Assembly: GCF_028596025.1 (NCBI RefSeq)
Contig: NZ_CP117167.1
Coordinates: 744,001-808,000, forward strand
Source: Mucilaginibacter jinjuensis
Lineage (GTDB): Bacteria > Bacteroidota > Bacteroidia > Sphingobacteriales > Sphingobacteriaceae
Direction of reading: 5' to 3'
DNA: 64,000 nt
A program made the position numbers and the translations under genes. Under the pieces are notes generated by a model, which was not told the DNA's origin, ran no database searches, and saw only the letters and a program-made list of their open reading frames with translations. Below, piece after piece: positions 44,807-53,970 of the stretch. How positions within the stretch are numbered: the stretch's first letter is position 1; the number at the start of each line of letters is the position of its first letter.

Positions 44807-45703
44807 ATGGGACAAAAAGCACATCCAATAGGTAACAGATTAGGGATCATCAGAGGATGGGATTCTAATTGGTTCGGCGGTGACAACTACTCTGATAAAT
44901 TAGTTGAAGATGAAAAAATCCGCAAATACCTTTCTGTACGTATCGCTAAAGGCGGCGTATCTAAAGTAGTTATTGAGCGTACATTAAAACGTATTACCGT
45001 TACTATACATACTGCCCGTCCGGGTATTGTTATTGGCAAAGGCGGCCAGGAAGTTGACAAGATCAAGGAAGAGTTAAAGAAACTGACTAAAAAGGATGTT
45101 CAAATTAACATTTTCGAGATCAAACGTCCTGAGCTTGACGCGCAACTGGTTGCAGAGGGTATCGCTAAGCAATTAGAAGCAAGGATCTCTTTCCGTCGTG
45201 CCATGAAAACTTCGATAGCTTCAACCATGAGAATGGGTGCTGAAGGTATCAAGATAATGACATCAGGCCGTTTAGGCGGTGCAGAGATGGCCCGTACCGA
45301 GCAATATAAAGAGGGAAGGATTCCGTTACATACCTTCCGCGCTGATATTGACTATGCATTGGCAGAAGCATTAACTACCTATGGTAAAATAGGTATCAAA
45401 GTGTGGATTTGCAAAGGCGAGGTATATGGCAAACGTGATCTTTCTCCAAACATTGGTGCAGCAAGCAGCAGCAGCGGTAAGGGCGGTCGTCCTGAAGGTG
45501 CAGCAAACTTTGGCGCACGTGGTGAAAGAGATAACCGCGGTGGTGGTGAGCGCAGAGGCGGCGGCGACCGTAGAGGTGGCCAAGGCGGCGGCGATCGCAG
45601 AAACAGCGGAGGTCCGGGTAATAATAACCAACGTGGAGGCGGTAATCGCCCAGGTGGCCAAAACCGTCAAGGTGGTGGTAGCCGTCCAGCTGGTAACAGA
45701 TAA
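44807..45703 (+). CDS. rpsC: 30S ribosomal protein S3 with an RGG-rich C-terminal tail
   Basis: 298 aa against about 210-240 in most bacteria. The KH domain ([17 protein letters not shown]) and C-terminal domain ([54 protein letters not shown]) are complete by residue about 217. The remaining 81 residues are almost only Gly, Arg, Asn, Gln, Asp and Ser with repeated GGGDRRGG and GGGNRPGGQ words. The tail lies next to the mRNA entry site on the 30S subunit. RGG tails usually bind RNA, so an mRNA or helicase interaction is possible. Confidence 0.96.
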   Translation: MGQKAHPIGNRLGIIRGWDSNWFGGDNYSDKLVEDEKIRKYLSVRIAKGGVSKVVIERTLKRITVTIHTARPGIVIGKGGQEVDKIKEELKKLTKKDVQINIFEIKRPELDAQLVAEGIAKQLEARISFRRAMKTSIASTMRMGAEGIKIMTSGRLGGAEMARTEQYKEGRIPLHTFRADIDYALAEALTTYGKIGIKVWICKGEVYGKRDLSPNIGAASSSSGKGGRPEGAANFGARGERDNRGGGERRGGGDRRGGQGGGDRRNSGGPGNNNQRGGGNRPGGQNRQGGGSRPAGNR

Positions 45704-45748
45704 TCAGTCAATAAGACATCGTTTTAACGACATAAAAAGCTTAAGATA

Positions 45749-46171
45749 ATGCTACAGCCAAAAAGAACGAAGTTCAGAAAGATGCAAAAAGGCAAAATGA
45801 AAGGCAACGCCAGTCGCGGCGCTGAGCTTTCATTTGGATCTTTCGGTATAAAATCACTCGAGCCGGCCTGGATTACCAGCCGCCAGATCGAGGCTGCACG
45901 TATTGCTGTAACACGTTTCATGAAACGTGAAGGCCAGGTGTGGATCAGGATTTTCCCTGACAAGCCTGTTACTAAAAAACCTGCAGAGGTACGTATGGGT
46001 AAAGGTAAAGGTGCCCCAGAATATTGGGTAGCAGTTGTACGCCCGGGACGTATCATTTTTGAGGCCGAAGGTGTGCCTTTAGAAGTTGCCAAAGAAGCTC
46101 TGCGCCTGGCAGCACAGAAATTGCCGATACAAACTCGTTTTGTAGTGCGCAGAGATTACGCAGAGGCATAA
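45749..46171 (+). CDS. rplP: 50S ribosomal protein L16
   Basis: 140 aa. [38 protein letters not shown], and [17 protein letters not shown] are standard. A word palindrome follows before rpmC. Confidence 0.97.
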   Translation: MLQPKRTKFRKMQKGKMKGNASRGAELSFGSFGIKSLEPAWITSRQIEAARIAVTRFMKREGQVWIRIFPDKPVTKKPAEVRMGKGKGAPEYWVAVVRPGRIIFEAEGVPLEVAKEALRLAAQKLPIQTRFVVRRDYAEA

Positions 46172-46182
46172 TTATTGAGTTT

Positions 46183-46255
46183 TAAGTTTTTAAGTTGTAT
46201 GGTATAAGTACGCTTACAACCTACAACTTAATACTTTACAACTTACAATTAAATT
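46183..46255. repeat. Word palindrome in the rplP-rpmC gap (TTTAAGTTGTA vocabulary)
   Basis: A perfect 10-bp stem TTAAGTTGTA (46190-46199) / TACAACTTAA (46222-46231) within a run of AAGTTTTTAAGTTG and ACTTTACAACTTACAA words. No T run; located inside the operon. Confidence 0.72.
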
Positions 46256-46261
46256 AAAGAA

Positions 46262-46471
46262 ATGAAAAACTCAGAAATTTTAAGCCTGTCAACTGAAGAG
46301 TTGACCGCAAGAATTGGCGAGGAAAGGAACAATCTCACTAAGTTGAAATTTGCTCACGCTGTTTCGGCTATTGAAAATCCAACCCGTATTACAAAAGTAC
46401 GCAAGGATGTTGCTCGTTTAAATACAGAATTAACCAAGCGTAAAGCCGCAGCCAATTCTGGAAAAGAATAA
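46262..46471 (+). CDS. rpmC: 50S ribosomal protein L29
   Basis: 69 aa. ILSLSTEELTARIGEERNNL and IENPTRITKVRKDVARL are standard. Two-helix protein at the tunnel exit. Confidence 0.95.
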   Translation: MKNSEILSLSTEELTARIGEERNNLTKLKFAHAVSAIENPTRITKVRKDVARLNTELTKRKAAANSGKE

Positions 46472-46489
46472 TAATCAGCGTCGACAACA

Positions 46490-46744
46490 ATGGAAAGAAA
46501 TTTAAGAAAAACACGTACCGGGCTGGTAGTAAGCAATAAGATGGAAAAATCTATTGTGGTGGCTGTGGAACGTAAGGTGAAACACCCTATCTACGGTAAG
46601 TTCCTGAAAAAAACTACCAAATTTATGGCTCACGATGAGACTAATACCTGTGGTATTGGTGATACCGTATTGATTATGGAAACACGCCCGTTGAGCAAAA
46701 GCAAAAACTGGAGATTAGTTCAAATTTTAGAAAGGGCTAAATAA
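46490..46744 (+). CDS. rpsQ: 30S ribosomal protein S17
   Basis: 84 aa. [38 protein letters not shown] and [15 protein letters not shown] are standard. An early 30S assembly protein. Confidence 0.97.
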   Translation: MERNLRKTRTGLVVSNKMEKSIVVAVERKVKHPIYGKFLKKTTKFMAHDETNTCGIGDTVLIMETRPLSKSKNWRLVQILERAK

Positions 46745-46745
46745 G

Positions 46746-47114
46746 ATGGTACAACAGGAATCAAGATTAAATGTAGCCGATAACAGTGGCGCTAAAGAAG
46801 TTTTAGTGATCCGTGTGTTAGGTGGTACCGGCAAAAGATATGCTTCTATTGGCGATAAGATCGTAGTTACCGTTAAAAGTGCGATACCTTCTGGTAACGT
46901 AAAAAAAGGTACCGTATCTAAAGCCGTAGTGGTTAGAACCAAAAAGGAAATCCGCCGCAAAGATGGTTCATATATCCGTTTCGACGATAACGCAGCTGTG
47001 TTATTAAACAACCAGGATGAGCCAAGAGGTACACGTATCTTCGGCCCAGTTGCAAGAGAGCTGCGTGAAAAACAATTTATGAAGATTGTATCATTAGCAC
47101 CGGAGGTATTGTAA
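46746..47114 (+). CDS. rplN: 50S ribosomal protein L14
   Basis: 122 aa. [40 protein letters not shown] and [17 protein letters not shown] are standard. One base after rpsQ. Confidence 0.98.
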   Translation: MVQQESRLNVADNSGAKEVLVIRVLGGTGKRYASIGDKIVVTVKSAIPSGNVKKGTVSKAVVVRTKKEIRRKDGSYIRFDDNAAVLLNNQDEPRGTRIFGPVARELREKQFMKIVSLAPEVL

Positions 47115-47116
47115 CA

Positions 47117-47458
47117 ATGGAAAGAAAGAAAAACTCACAACCGAAACTGAAAATCCGCAAAGGCGATACAGTTAAGGTAATAGCTGGTGATTCAAAAGGA
47201 TCACAAGGTAAAATCACTGAAATTAACTTAGCTACAAGCCGTGCTAAAGTTGAAGGTGTTAACTTAGTATCTAAACATACTAAACCAAATGCTGCCAACC
47301 CTAACGGTGGTATCGTTAAACAAGAAGCTGCTATCCACATTTCTAACCTGGCTTTGGTTGATCCAAAAACAGGCGAAACTACACGTGTAGGCCGCAAAAA
47401 GAACGATGCTGGTAAATTAGTTAGAGTTTCAAAAAAATCAGGGGAGGAAATTAAGTAA
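47117..47458 (+). CDS. rplX: 50S ribosomal protein L24
   Basis: 113 aa. KOW domain [19 protein letters not shown], then [13 protein letters not shown] and [17 protein letters not shown]. Initiates 50S assembly. Overlaps rplE by one base (TAATG). Confidence 0.97.
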   Translation: MERKKNSQPKLKIRKGDTVKVIAGDSKGSQGKITEINLATSRAKVEGVNLVSKHTKPNAANPNGGIVKQEAAIHISNLALVDPKTGETTRVGRKKNDAGKLVRVSKKSGEEIK

Positions 47459-48027
47459 TGACCTACACACCAAGATTAAAATCGAAATACAAGGAAGAGA
47501 TCCGCACCGCACTGAAAGATAAATTTCAGTACAAAAGCGTAATGCAGGTTCCTAAACTTCAGAAAATTGCAATCAACCAGGGTGTTGGTGCTGCCACTAC
47601 TGATAAGAAACTTATTGATGTTGCCATCAACGAGTTAACTACCATCACTGGCCAGCAAGCGGTTTCTTCTAAGTCAAAGAAAGATATCTCTAACTTTAAA
47701 TTACGTAAAAACATGCCGGTAGGCGTACGTGTAACTTTACGTGATAATACCATGTACGAATTTTTAGACCGTTTAATTGCTGTTGCTTTGCCACGTATCC
47801 GTGACTTCAAAGGTATCAACGATAAAGGTTTTGACGGACGCGGTAACTATACATTAGGTATCACTGAGCAAATCATTTTCCCGGAAATTAACATTGACAA
47901 GATCAATAAAATTATGGGTATGGATATTACCTTTGTAACCTCAGCTACAAATGATGTTGAAGCATTAGAGTTGCTGAAACAATTTGGTTTACCATTTAAA
48001 AATCAAACTCCAGTTAACAATGGCTAA
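47458..48027 (+). CDS. rplE: 50S ribosomal protein L5
   Basis: 189 aa. Binds 5S r[40 protein letters not shown] and [20 protein letters not shown] are standard. Its last 8 bases overlap rpsN. Confidence 0.98.
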   Translation: MTYTPRLKSKYKEEIRTALKDKFQYKSVMQVPKLQKIAINQGVGAATTDKKLIDVAINELTTITGQQAVSSKSKKDISNFKLRKNMPVGVRVTLRDNTMYEFLDRLIAVALPRIRDFKGINDKGFDGRGNYTLGITEQIIFPEINIDKINKIMGMDITFVTSATNDVEALELLKQFGLPFKNQTPVNNG

Positions 48028-48289
48028 AGAAGGTGTAAAAGCACGCGAAGTAAAACGTGCTAAGTTAGTAGCAAAATTTGCTGAAAAAAGAGCAGCGCTT
48101 AAAGCAGCTGGTGATTATATCGCTTTAGATAAATTACCGAAAGCAGCTTCACCGGTAAAATTGCACAACCGTTGCAAATTAACCGGCCGCCCACGTGGTT
48201 ATATGCGCCAGTTTGGTATTTCACGTGTAACATTCCGTGAAATGGCTTTAGCTGGTAAAATCCCGGGTGTTAAAAAAGCAAGCTGGTAA
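48020..48289 (+). CDS. rpsN: 30S ribosomal protein S14, zinc-free long form
   Basis: 89 aa from ATG 48020 ([20 protein letters not shown]). Ends [20 protein letters not shown] and [22 protein letters not shown]. Only one Cys, so it lacks the two CxxC zinc motifs of the short form. Overlaps rplE by 8 bases. Confidence 0.96.
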   Translation: MAKEGVKAREVKRAKLVAKFAEKRAALKAAGDYIALDKLPKAASPVKLHNRCKLTGRPRGYMRQFGISRVTFREMALAGKIPGVKKASW

Positions 48290-48299
48290 AAATATAGTT

Positions 48300-48354
48300 G
48301 TGAGTTTTGAATGGTAAGTTTTGAGTTAGTCAGAACTCGCTACTCAAAACTCAC
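48300..48354. repeat. Word palindrome in the rpsN-rpsH gap (GTGAGTTTTGAGT vocabulary)
   Basis: A perfect 11-bp stem GTGAGTTTTGA (48300-48310) / TCAAAACTCAC (48344-48354), extended by AAGTTTTGAGTTAG and ACTCGCTACTC words. Similar words are at 27225-27265. Confidence 0.75.
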
Positions 48355-48378
48355 TACTCATAATTAAAGAACTTAACC

Positions 48379-48421
48379 GATGGAAGGTCGTCCCGGATAG
48401 GCCGGGAAGGAAACCACCATC
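48379..48421 (+). promoter_or_regulatory. Structured leader before rpsH (two-stem element)
   Basis: The outer stem GATGG/CCATC (48379-48383 with 48417-48421) and inner stem TCCCGG/CCGGGA (48391-48396 with 48402-48407) enclose a loop ATAGG. The inner and outer stems are separated by purine-rich internal strands (AAGGTCG and AGGAAACCA). It is GC-rich compared with the adjacent word palindrome and lies 15 bases before the rpsH ATG, where a ribosomal-protein binding site could act. Confidence 0.5.
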
Positions 48422-48436
48422 ATACTTTTATAAAAA

Positions 48437-48835
48437 ATGAATACAGATCCAATCGCAGATTATCTTACAAGAGTAAGGAATGCTATTAAAGCCAACCATA
48501 GGGTTGTTGAAATTCCTGCATCTAATCTGAAGAAGGAAATCACTAAAGTGCTTTTCGACAAAGGTTACATTGCAAATTACAAATTTGAGGAAAACGGCCC
48601 TCAAGGTATTATCAAAGTTGCTTTGAAATATCACCCGGTAACCAAAATCCCTGCTATCCGCACTATTTCGCGTATCAGCAAACCAGGTTTAAGAAAGTAT
48701 GCAGGCACAGCTAATATGCCACGTGTATTAAATGGTTTGGGTATTGCCATCCTATCAACTTCAAAAGGCGTTATGACCGACAAAGAGGCCCGCGCACAGA
48801 ATGTAGGTGGTGAAGTTTTATGCTTTGTTTATTAA
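48437..48835 (+). CDS. rpsH: 30S ribosomal protein S8
   Basis: 132 aa. DPIADYLTRVRNAIKANHRV and GLGIAILSTSKGVMTDKEAR are standard. S8 is the repressor of the spc operon in Enterobacteria; the structured leader directly upstream is a candidate target here. Confidence 0.98.
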   Translation: MNTDPIADYLTRVRNAIKANHRVVEIPASNLKKEITKVLFDKGYIANYKFEENGPQGIIKVALKYHPVTKIPAIRTISRISKPGLRKYAGTANMPRVLNGLGIAILSTSKGVMTDKEARAQNVGGEVLCFVY

Positions 48836-48854
48836 TAACAGGAGGAATTAAGCA

Positions 48855-49412
48855 ATGTCAAGAGTAGGAAAAGCACCTATAACAATCCCTGCAGGCGTTA
48901 CTGTAGCAGTATCAGGCGATAACCTGGTAACTGTTAAAGGCCCTAAAGGTGAATTACAACAGGCGATTGATGCCGATATCAAAATCGAGCAGCAAGACGG
49001 AAGCATCGTGGTAACACGCCCTTCTGATCAAAAACGCCATAAAGCATTACACGGGTTATACCGCGCTTTATTAAACAATATGGTAATCGGTGTAACAACA
49101 GGTTACAAGCTTGAGCAAGAGCTTGTAGGTGTGGGTTACCGTGCAACCAATACCGGTAACACACTTGATTTAGTGTTGGGATACTCTCACCACTACGTGT
49201 TTGAATTACCGAAAGAAATTAAAGTATCAACAACTGCTGAGAAGGGTAAAAACCCAACTATTATTCTCGAATCAATTGATAAACAATTGATCGGTCAGGT
49301 AGCCGCTAAAATACGTTCACTACGTGCACCAGAGCCATACAAAGGTAAAGGTATCAAGTTTGTAGGTGAAGTATTAAGAAGAAAAGCAGGTAAATCAGCA
49401 TCTAAAAAATAA
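48855..49412 (+). CDS. rplF: 50S ribosomal protein L6
   Basis: 185 aa. [18 protein letters not shown] and the conserved end [20 protein letters not shown]. Has an unusual strong Shine-Dalgarno (AGGAGGA at 48840-48846, 8 bases before ATG). Confidence 0.98.
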   Translation: MSRVGKAPITIPAGVTVAVSGDNLVTVKGPKGELQQAIDADIKIEQQDGSIVVTRPSDQKRHKALHGLYRALLNNMVIGVTTGYKLEQELVGVGYRATNTGNTLDLVLGYSHHYVFELPKEIKVSTTAEKGKNPTIILESIDKQLIGQVAAKIRSLRAPEPYKGKGIKFVGEVLRRKAGKSASKK

Positions 49413-49417
49413 TCGTC

Positions 49418-49768
49418 ATGGCAGCTAAATTATCAAGAAGAGACAGAATTAAAAAAGGGATCAGAAAGCATCTTTCAGGTTCAGCAGAGCGTCCGCGCTT
49501 GTCTGTATTCAGAAGCAACAAGGGTATTTATGCCCAGGTTATTGACGATGTTAACGGAAAAACTATAGTATCAGCATCATCTTTGTCAAAAGATTTTTCT
49601 GCATCAGGTACTAAAGGCGAGCAATCAGCCGCTGTAGGTAAACTGGTAGCCCAGAAAGCAATCGCTGCAGGTATCACTGCCGTAGTGTTTGACAGAAATG
49701 GTTACCTGTATCATGGCCGTGTTAAACAACTGGCTGAAGGTGCACGTGAAGGCGGTTTAAATTTTTAA
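49418..49768 (+). CDS. rplR: 50S ribosomal protein L18
   Basis: 116 aa. [35 protein letters not shown] and [20 protein letters not shown] are standard; binds 5S rRNA. Confidence 0.97.
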   Translation: MAAKLSRRDRIKKGIRKHLSGSAERPRLSVFRSNKGIYAQVIDDVNGKTIVSASSLSKDFSASGTKGEQSAAVGKLVAQKAIAAGITAVVFDRNGYLYHGRVKQLAEGAREGGLNF

Positions 49769-49781
49769 TTGAAGCAAAGAG

Positions 49782-50300
49782 ATGTCAACAATAAATGTTA
49801 AAAGAGTAAAAACCAGCGAGATCGAATTAAAAGATCGCCTGGTTAGCATACAACGTGTTGCCAAAGTAACCAAAGGTGGCCGTACTTTCAGCTTCTCAGC
49901 CATTGTGGTTGTAGGTGATGAAAATGGTGTAGTTGGTTACGGTTTAGGTAAAGCAAAAGAGGTAACTGAAGCAATTGCTAAAGGTATCGATGATGCTAAG
50001 AAAAACCTGGTAAAAGTGCCTATTATTAATAACACTATACCACACGAGCAAATTGGTAAATATTCTGGCGGTTTTGTATTCTTAAAACCAGCTGCAAACG
50101 GTACCGGTGTAATTGCTGGTGGTGCAATGCGTGCTGTATTAGAATCTGCAGGTGTACACAACGTACTTGCAAAATCAAAAGGTTCATCAAATCCACACAA
50201 CGTGGTTAAAGCAACTGTATACGCATTAGCGCAACTGCGCGACGCTTATACCGTAGCTCAACACCGCGGTGTTAACTTAGGTAAAGTATTTAACGGATAA
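49782..50300 (+). CDS. rpsE: 30S ribosomal protein S5
   Basis: 172 aa. The double-stranded RNA-binding part [34 protein letters not shown], and [20 protein letters not shown] are standard. Spectinomycin-resistance loop region present. Confidence 0.98.
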   Translation: MSTINVKRVKTSEIELKDRLVSIQRVAKVTKGGRTFSFSAIVVVGDENGVVGYGLGKAKEVTEAIAKGIDDAKKNLVKVPIINNTIPHEQIGKYSGGFVFLKPAANGTGVIAGGAMRAVLESAGVHNVLAKSKGSSNPHNVVKATVYALAQLRDAYTVAQHRGVNLGKVFNG

Positions 50301-50305
50301 TTATC

Positions 50306-50485
50306 ATGGCCAAGATCAAAATAACACAAATAAAAAGCGTTATCGACAGAAGCGAACGTCAGAAAAAAACCGTAGCCGCTTTAGGTTTGAGAAAAATCAA
50401 CCACAGTGTAGAGGTTGAAGCTAATGATGCTATCATCGGCATGATTAGAAAAGTTAATCATTTGGTAGCAGTCGAAAATATTTAA
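50306..50485 (+). CDS. rpmD: 50S ribosomal protein L30
   Basis: 59 aa, five bases after rps[39 protein letters not shown] and [13 protein letters not shown] are standard L30 text. Short gene found by reading the gap between rpsE and rplO. Confidence 0.96.
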   Translation: MAKIKITQIKSVIDRSERQKKTVAALGLRKINHSVEVEANDAIIGMIRKVNHLVAVENI

Positions 50486-50487
50486 TC

Positions 50488-50934
50488 ATGAATTTAAGTA
50501 ATCTGAAACCTGCAAAAGGTTCCGTAAAAGATAGTAAGAGAATCGGTCGTGGTACCGGTTCTGGTAAAGGCGGTACTTCAACACGTGGTCACAAAGGTGC
50601 TGGTTCACGTTCAGGTACATCAACTAAGGTTGGTTTTGAAGGTGGTCAAATGCCTTTACAACGTCGTGTACCAAAGGTGGGCTTTAAAAACCCTAACCGT
50701 GTAGAGTATGTAAGCGTAAATTTAGATGCCTTACAACAATTAGCTGAGAAACATGCTGTAAATGTTATTAATTTCGATACTTTTAGAGAGCATGGTTTAG
50801 CTTCGAAAAACGACCTGATCAAAATATTAGGCCGTGGCGAACTTAAAGCTAAGTTGGATGTAACAGCTCACGCGTTTTCAGCTACAGCACAAAAAGCTAT
50901 TGAAGCAGCCGGTGGTTCCATCGTTAAGTTATAA
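50488..50934 (+). CDS. rplO: 50S ribosomal protein L15
   Basis: 148 aa. LKPAKGSVKDSKRIGRGTGS, GKGGTSTRGHKGAGSRSG and FEGGQMPLQRRVPKVGF are standard. Six bases before secY. Confidence 0.98.
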   Translation: MNLSNLKPAKGSVKDSKRIGRGTGSGKGGTSTRGHKGAGSRSGTSTKVGFEGGQMPLQRRVPKVGFKNPNRVEYVSVNLDALQQLAEKHAVNVINFDTFREHGLASKNDLIKILGRGELKAKLDVTAHAFSATAQKAIEAAGGSIVKL

Positions 50935-50940
50935 TTTTCA

Positions 50941-52296
50941 ATGAAAAGATTTTTCACCACATTATCAAACATCTGGAAAATCGAAGATTTAAGAGTGCGT
51001 ATTATTAACACACTCTTATTTCTTTTAATATACCGGGTAGGATCATTTATTGTACTGCCTGGCGTTGATCCGGCTTCTTTAAACTCTCAAAAGGCTAAAG
51101 AAGGCTTGTTAGGCTTATTAAATATGTTTTCAGGCGGTTCATTCGCGCATGCATCCATATTTGCATTAGGTGTAATGCCTTATATTTCGGCATCTATTGT
51201 GGTGCAGTTATTGGGTATCGCCGTGCCTTACTTTACCAAGTTACAAAAGGAAGGCGAAAGCGGACGCAACAAACTAAACCAGTGGACCCGCTACCTAACC
51301 ATTGCTATTACTGCTGCGCAGGCTATTGGCTACATCCGTACCCAAATAGCGCCAGAAGCTATCAGCCCTGTTTTAGGTGCTACTATGTTTAATATCACTT
51401 CGGTATTCGTATTAACTGCAGGTACATTATTTGTAATGTGGTTAGGTGAAAAAATCACTGATAAAGGTATTGGTAATGGTATCTCTTTAATCATCATGGT
51501 GGGTATTATCGCACAGCTTCCTTCGGCTATCGTAACCGAGTTTGGCTCACGTGTAACTGATACCAACAGTGGTGGTTTATTGATTTTCATTGTTGAAATT
51601 GTAGCGCTTATTGCTGTAGTAATGTTTACCATCCTTGTTGTACAAGGTACCCGTAAAATTGCTGTACAGTATGCAAAACGCATTGTGGGTAACAAACAAT
51701 ATGGTGGTGTGCGCCAGTACATCCCGTTAAAGGTTAATGCTGCCGGTGTAATGCCGATCATTTTTGCACAAGCCTTAATGTTTATCCCTACTACTATTGC
51801 TTCGTTTTTCCCTAAAATGGCATCGAGCACAGTTTTAATCCTGTTATCAAACTATACCTCATGGTTGCACAACCTGGTATTTGCGATACTGATTATCCTG
51901 TTTACTTACTTCTATACAGCTATCACTGTAAATCCGAAACAAATGTCGGATGATATGAAGAAGAACGGTGGCTTTATACCGGGTGTTAAACCAGGCGATG
52001 CTACAGTTAGCTTTATCGATGATGTGATCTCTAAGATCACTTTACCGGGATCAATCTTTTTAGCAATGATCGCAATTATGCCTGCATTGGCAAACTTAGG
52101 CCATGTTAACAGCCAGTTTGCAAGATTTTTCGGTGGTACTTCACTAATCATCTTAGTAGGTGTTGTGTTAGATACATTGCAACAAATAGAAAGTCACTTG
52201 CTGATGCGCCACTATGACGGTTTGATGAAAACCGGCAGAATTAAAGGCCGTACAGCTATCCCTACTGCCGCTGGCACAACGCCTCCGGCTATTTAG
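50941..52296 (+). CDS. secY: Protein translocase subunit SecY
   Basis: 451 aa with ten membrane helices. The plug-and-pore region LLGLLNMFSGGSFAHASIFALG, the cytoplasmic loops with TRKIAVQYAKRIVGNKQYGG, and IPLKVNAAGVMPIIFAQAL are standard. Forms the SecYEG channel. Confidence 0.98.
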   Translation: MKRFFTTLSNIWKIEDLRVRIINTLLFLLIYRVGSFIVLPGVDPASLNSQKAKEGLLGLLNMFSGGSFAHASIFALGVMPYISASIVVQLLGIAVPYFTKLQKEGESGRNKLNQWTRYLTIAITAAQAIGYIRTQIAPEAISPVLGATMFNITSVFVLTAGTLFVMWLGEKITDKGIGNGISLIIMVGIIAQLPSAIVTEFGSRVTDTNSGGLLIFIVEIVALIAVVMFTILVVQGTRKIAVQYAKRIVGNKQYGGVRQYIPLKVNAAGVMPIIFAQALMFIPTTIASFFPKMASSTVLILLSNYTSWLHNLVFAILIILFTYFYTAITVNPKQMSDDMKKNGGFIPGVKPGDATVSFIDDVISKITLPGSIFLAMIAIMPALANLGHVNSQFARFFGGTSLIILVGVVLDTLQQIESHLLMRHYDGLMKTGRIKGRTAIPTAAGTTPPAI

Positions 52297-52312
52297 TACT
52301 GAATAAATTAAC

Positions 52313-53098
52313 ATGGCAAAGATCCATTATAAGTCTGTCGAAGAGATAGAGCTCATAAGAGAAAGTTCTTTACTTGTTTCAAAAACACTTGGAGAGGTAG
52401 CTAAGGTTATCGCTCCAGGTGTTAAAACTATAGCTTTAAACAAGCTTGCCGAAGAATTTATCCGCGATAATGGCGGGGTTCCGGCTTTCCTTAATTATCA
52501 TGGCTTCCCTTACTCGTTATGCATTTCGCCTAACGACCAGGTTGTGCATGGTTTTCCGGGACAGCAGGAGTTAAAGGAAGGCGACCTGATCTCTGTAGAT
52601 TGCGGCGTGATCCTGAATAAATATTACGGCGACTCGGCTTATACCTTTGCCATTGGCGAGGTTAGCGAAGAGGCTAAGAAACTGATGCGTGTTACGCAGG
52701 AGTGCTTAGAGCTTGGTGTACAAAAAGCCGTTGTTGGCATGCGTATAGGAGATATAGGTTATGCCGTACAAGAGCATGCTGAGAAGCATGGTTTTGGTGT
52801 AGTTAAAGAATTGGTAGGCCACGGTGTTGGCCTGGCATTGCATGAAAAGCCCGAAGTACCTAATTATGGTAAACGCGGTGCAGGTACCAAATTGGAAGAA
52901 GGTATGGTAATTGCAATTGAACCAATGATTAACGCCGGTAAAGCCAATGTGAAGTTTTGGAATGATGGCTGGACAGTATCAACCAGTGATGGGAAGCCTT
53001 CGGCACATTATGAGCACACGGTGGCCGTTAAAAAGGGCCAGCCGGATATTCTTTCTACGTTTTCATATATAAATGAAATTTTAGAAAGAAAAAAATAA
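52313..53098 (+). CDS. map: Methionine aminopeptidase, type I
   Basis: 261 aa. Metal ligands in SVDCGV (Asp), GDSAYTF (Asp), GHGVG (His), EPMINAG (Glu) and YEHTVAV (Glu region) are visible. Removes the initiator Met. Classical position between secY and infA. Confidence 0.97.
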   Translation: MAKIHYKSVEEIELIRESSLLVSKTLGEVAKVIAPGVKTIALNKLAEEFIRDNGGVPAFLNYHGFPYSLCISPNDQVVHGFPGQQELKEGDLISVDCGVILNKYYGDSAYTFAIGEVSEEAKKLMRVTQECLELGVQKAVVGMRIGDIGYAVQEHAEKHGFGVVKELVGHGVGLALHEKPEVPNYGKRGAGTKLEEGMVIAIEPMINAGKANVKFWNDGWTVSTSDGKPSAHYEHTVAVKKGQPDILSTFSYINEILERKK

Positions 53099-53116
53099 TA
53101 TATCAAATATTTTTTT

Positions 53117-53145
53117 TAATTTTGCATCCCGCTTTAGGGGTGGAT
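53117..53145 (+). promoter_or_regulatory. Possible internal promoter and 5' hairpin before infA
   Basis: TAATTTTG (53117-53124) fits TANNTTTG. Immediately after it, CATCCCGCTTTAGGGGTGGA can fold as ATCCC/GGGGT, as at the rplC promoter. No TTTG is seen at the -33 distance, so the promoter would be weak or activated. Confidence 0.45.
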
Positions 53146-53168
53146 AAATAAGTAATTATCAATAAAAT

Positions 53169-53387
53169 ATGGCTAAACAATCTTCGATTGAGCAAGACGG
53201 AACAATAAAGGAGGCATTGTCAAACGCAATGTTTAGAGTTGAACTGGAAAACGGCCACGAGATAATTGCACATATATCAGGAAAAATGCGTATGCACTAC
53301 ATTAAGATTTTACCTGGAGACAGAGTGAAGTTGGAAATGAGCCCATACGATTTGAGTAAAGGCAGAATAACCTACAGATATAAATAA
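53169..53387 (+). CDS. infA: Translation initiation factor IF-1
   Basis: 72 aa. [61 protein letters not shown]. Single S1/OB domain that blocks the ribosomal A site during initiation. Confidence 0.98.
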   Translation: MAKQSSIEQDGTIKEALSNAMFRVELENGHEIIAHISGKMRMHYIKILPGDRVKLEMSPYDLSKGRITYRYK

Positions 53388-53395
53388 TCAAAGAG

Positions 53396-53512
53396 ATGAA
53401 AGTTAGAGCATCCATTAAAAAACGTAGTGCTGATTGCAAGATCATCCGTCGTAACGGGAAACTTTATGTGATCAACAAAAAGAATCCTAAGTACAAACAA
53501 CGTCAGGGATAA
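53396..53512 (+). CDS. rpmJ: 50S ribosomal protein L36, zinc-free form
   Basis: 38 aa: [20 protein letters not shown] then [18 protein letters not shown]. The usual ligands CxxC...C...H are mostly lost (Ser11, only Cys14, Asn in place of VIC, Tyr in place of His), so it should not bind zinc. Short gene, nine bases after infA. Confidence 0.95.
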   Translation: MKVRASIKKRSADCKIIRRNGKLYVINKKNPKYKQRQG

Positions 53513-53527
53513 TTAAAAAAAAAATTG

Positions 53528-53566
53528 TGAATAGTCGTACAACGGTTGCCCGCCGTTCGGTATTCA
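53528..53566 (+). promoter_or_regulatory. Structured leader before rpsM
   Basis: The outer stem TGAATA/TATTCA (53528-53533 with 53561-53566) and inner stem AACGG/CCGTT (53541-53545 with 53553-53557), with an internal loop GTCGTAC/CGG and apical loop TTGCCCG. It ends 19 bases before the rpsM ATG. Layout resembles the rpsH leader but the sequence differs. Confidence 0.45.
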
Positions 53567-53585
53567 TTTAAAACAACTTACAAAT

Positions 53586-53963
53586 ATGGCAAGGATATCA
53601 GGTATTGATTTACCAAGAAATAAGAGAGGCGAGATCGGACTAACGTACATTTACGGTATTGGTCGTACAACCGCACAAAACATTTTGGACGAAGCTGGCA
53701 TCAGTTATGATGTTAAAGTTCAGGATTGGACCGATGAGCAATTAGCTGCCATTCGTGGTATCATCAATGATCAGATTAAAGTAGAGGGTGCATTGCGCTC
53801 TGAAGTACAACTGAACATCAAACGTTTAATGGATATCGGTTGTTACCGTGGTACCCGTCACCGTAAAGGTTTGCCTCTGCGTGGTCAGCGTACAAAAAAC
53901 AACTCACGTACCCGTAAAGGAAAACGTAAAACAGTTGCTAACAAGAAAAAAGCTACTAAATAA
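53586..53963 (+). CDS. rpsM: 30S ribosomal protein S13
   Basis: 125 aa. [34 protein letters not shown] and [20 protein letters not shown] are standard. A word palindrome with a 150-base gap follows before rpsK. Confidence 0.98.
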   Translation: MARISGIDLPRNKRGEIGLTYIYGIGRTTAQNILDEAGISYDVKVQDWTDEQLAAIRGIINDQIKVEGALRSEVQLNIKRLMDIGCYRGTRHRKGLPLRGQRTKNNSRTRKGKRKTVANKKKATK

Positions 53964-53970
53964 TAATAGA

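Noticed and set aside
45426..45749. 107-codon frame overlapping the S3 tail in another frame
   Set aside because: Ala/Val-rich translation is the alternate reading of the Gly/Arg repeat in rpsC; nothing suggests an independent gene.
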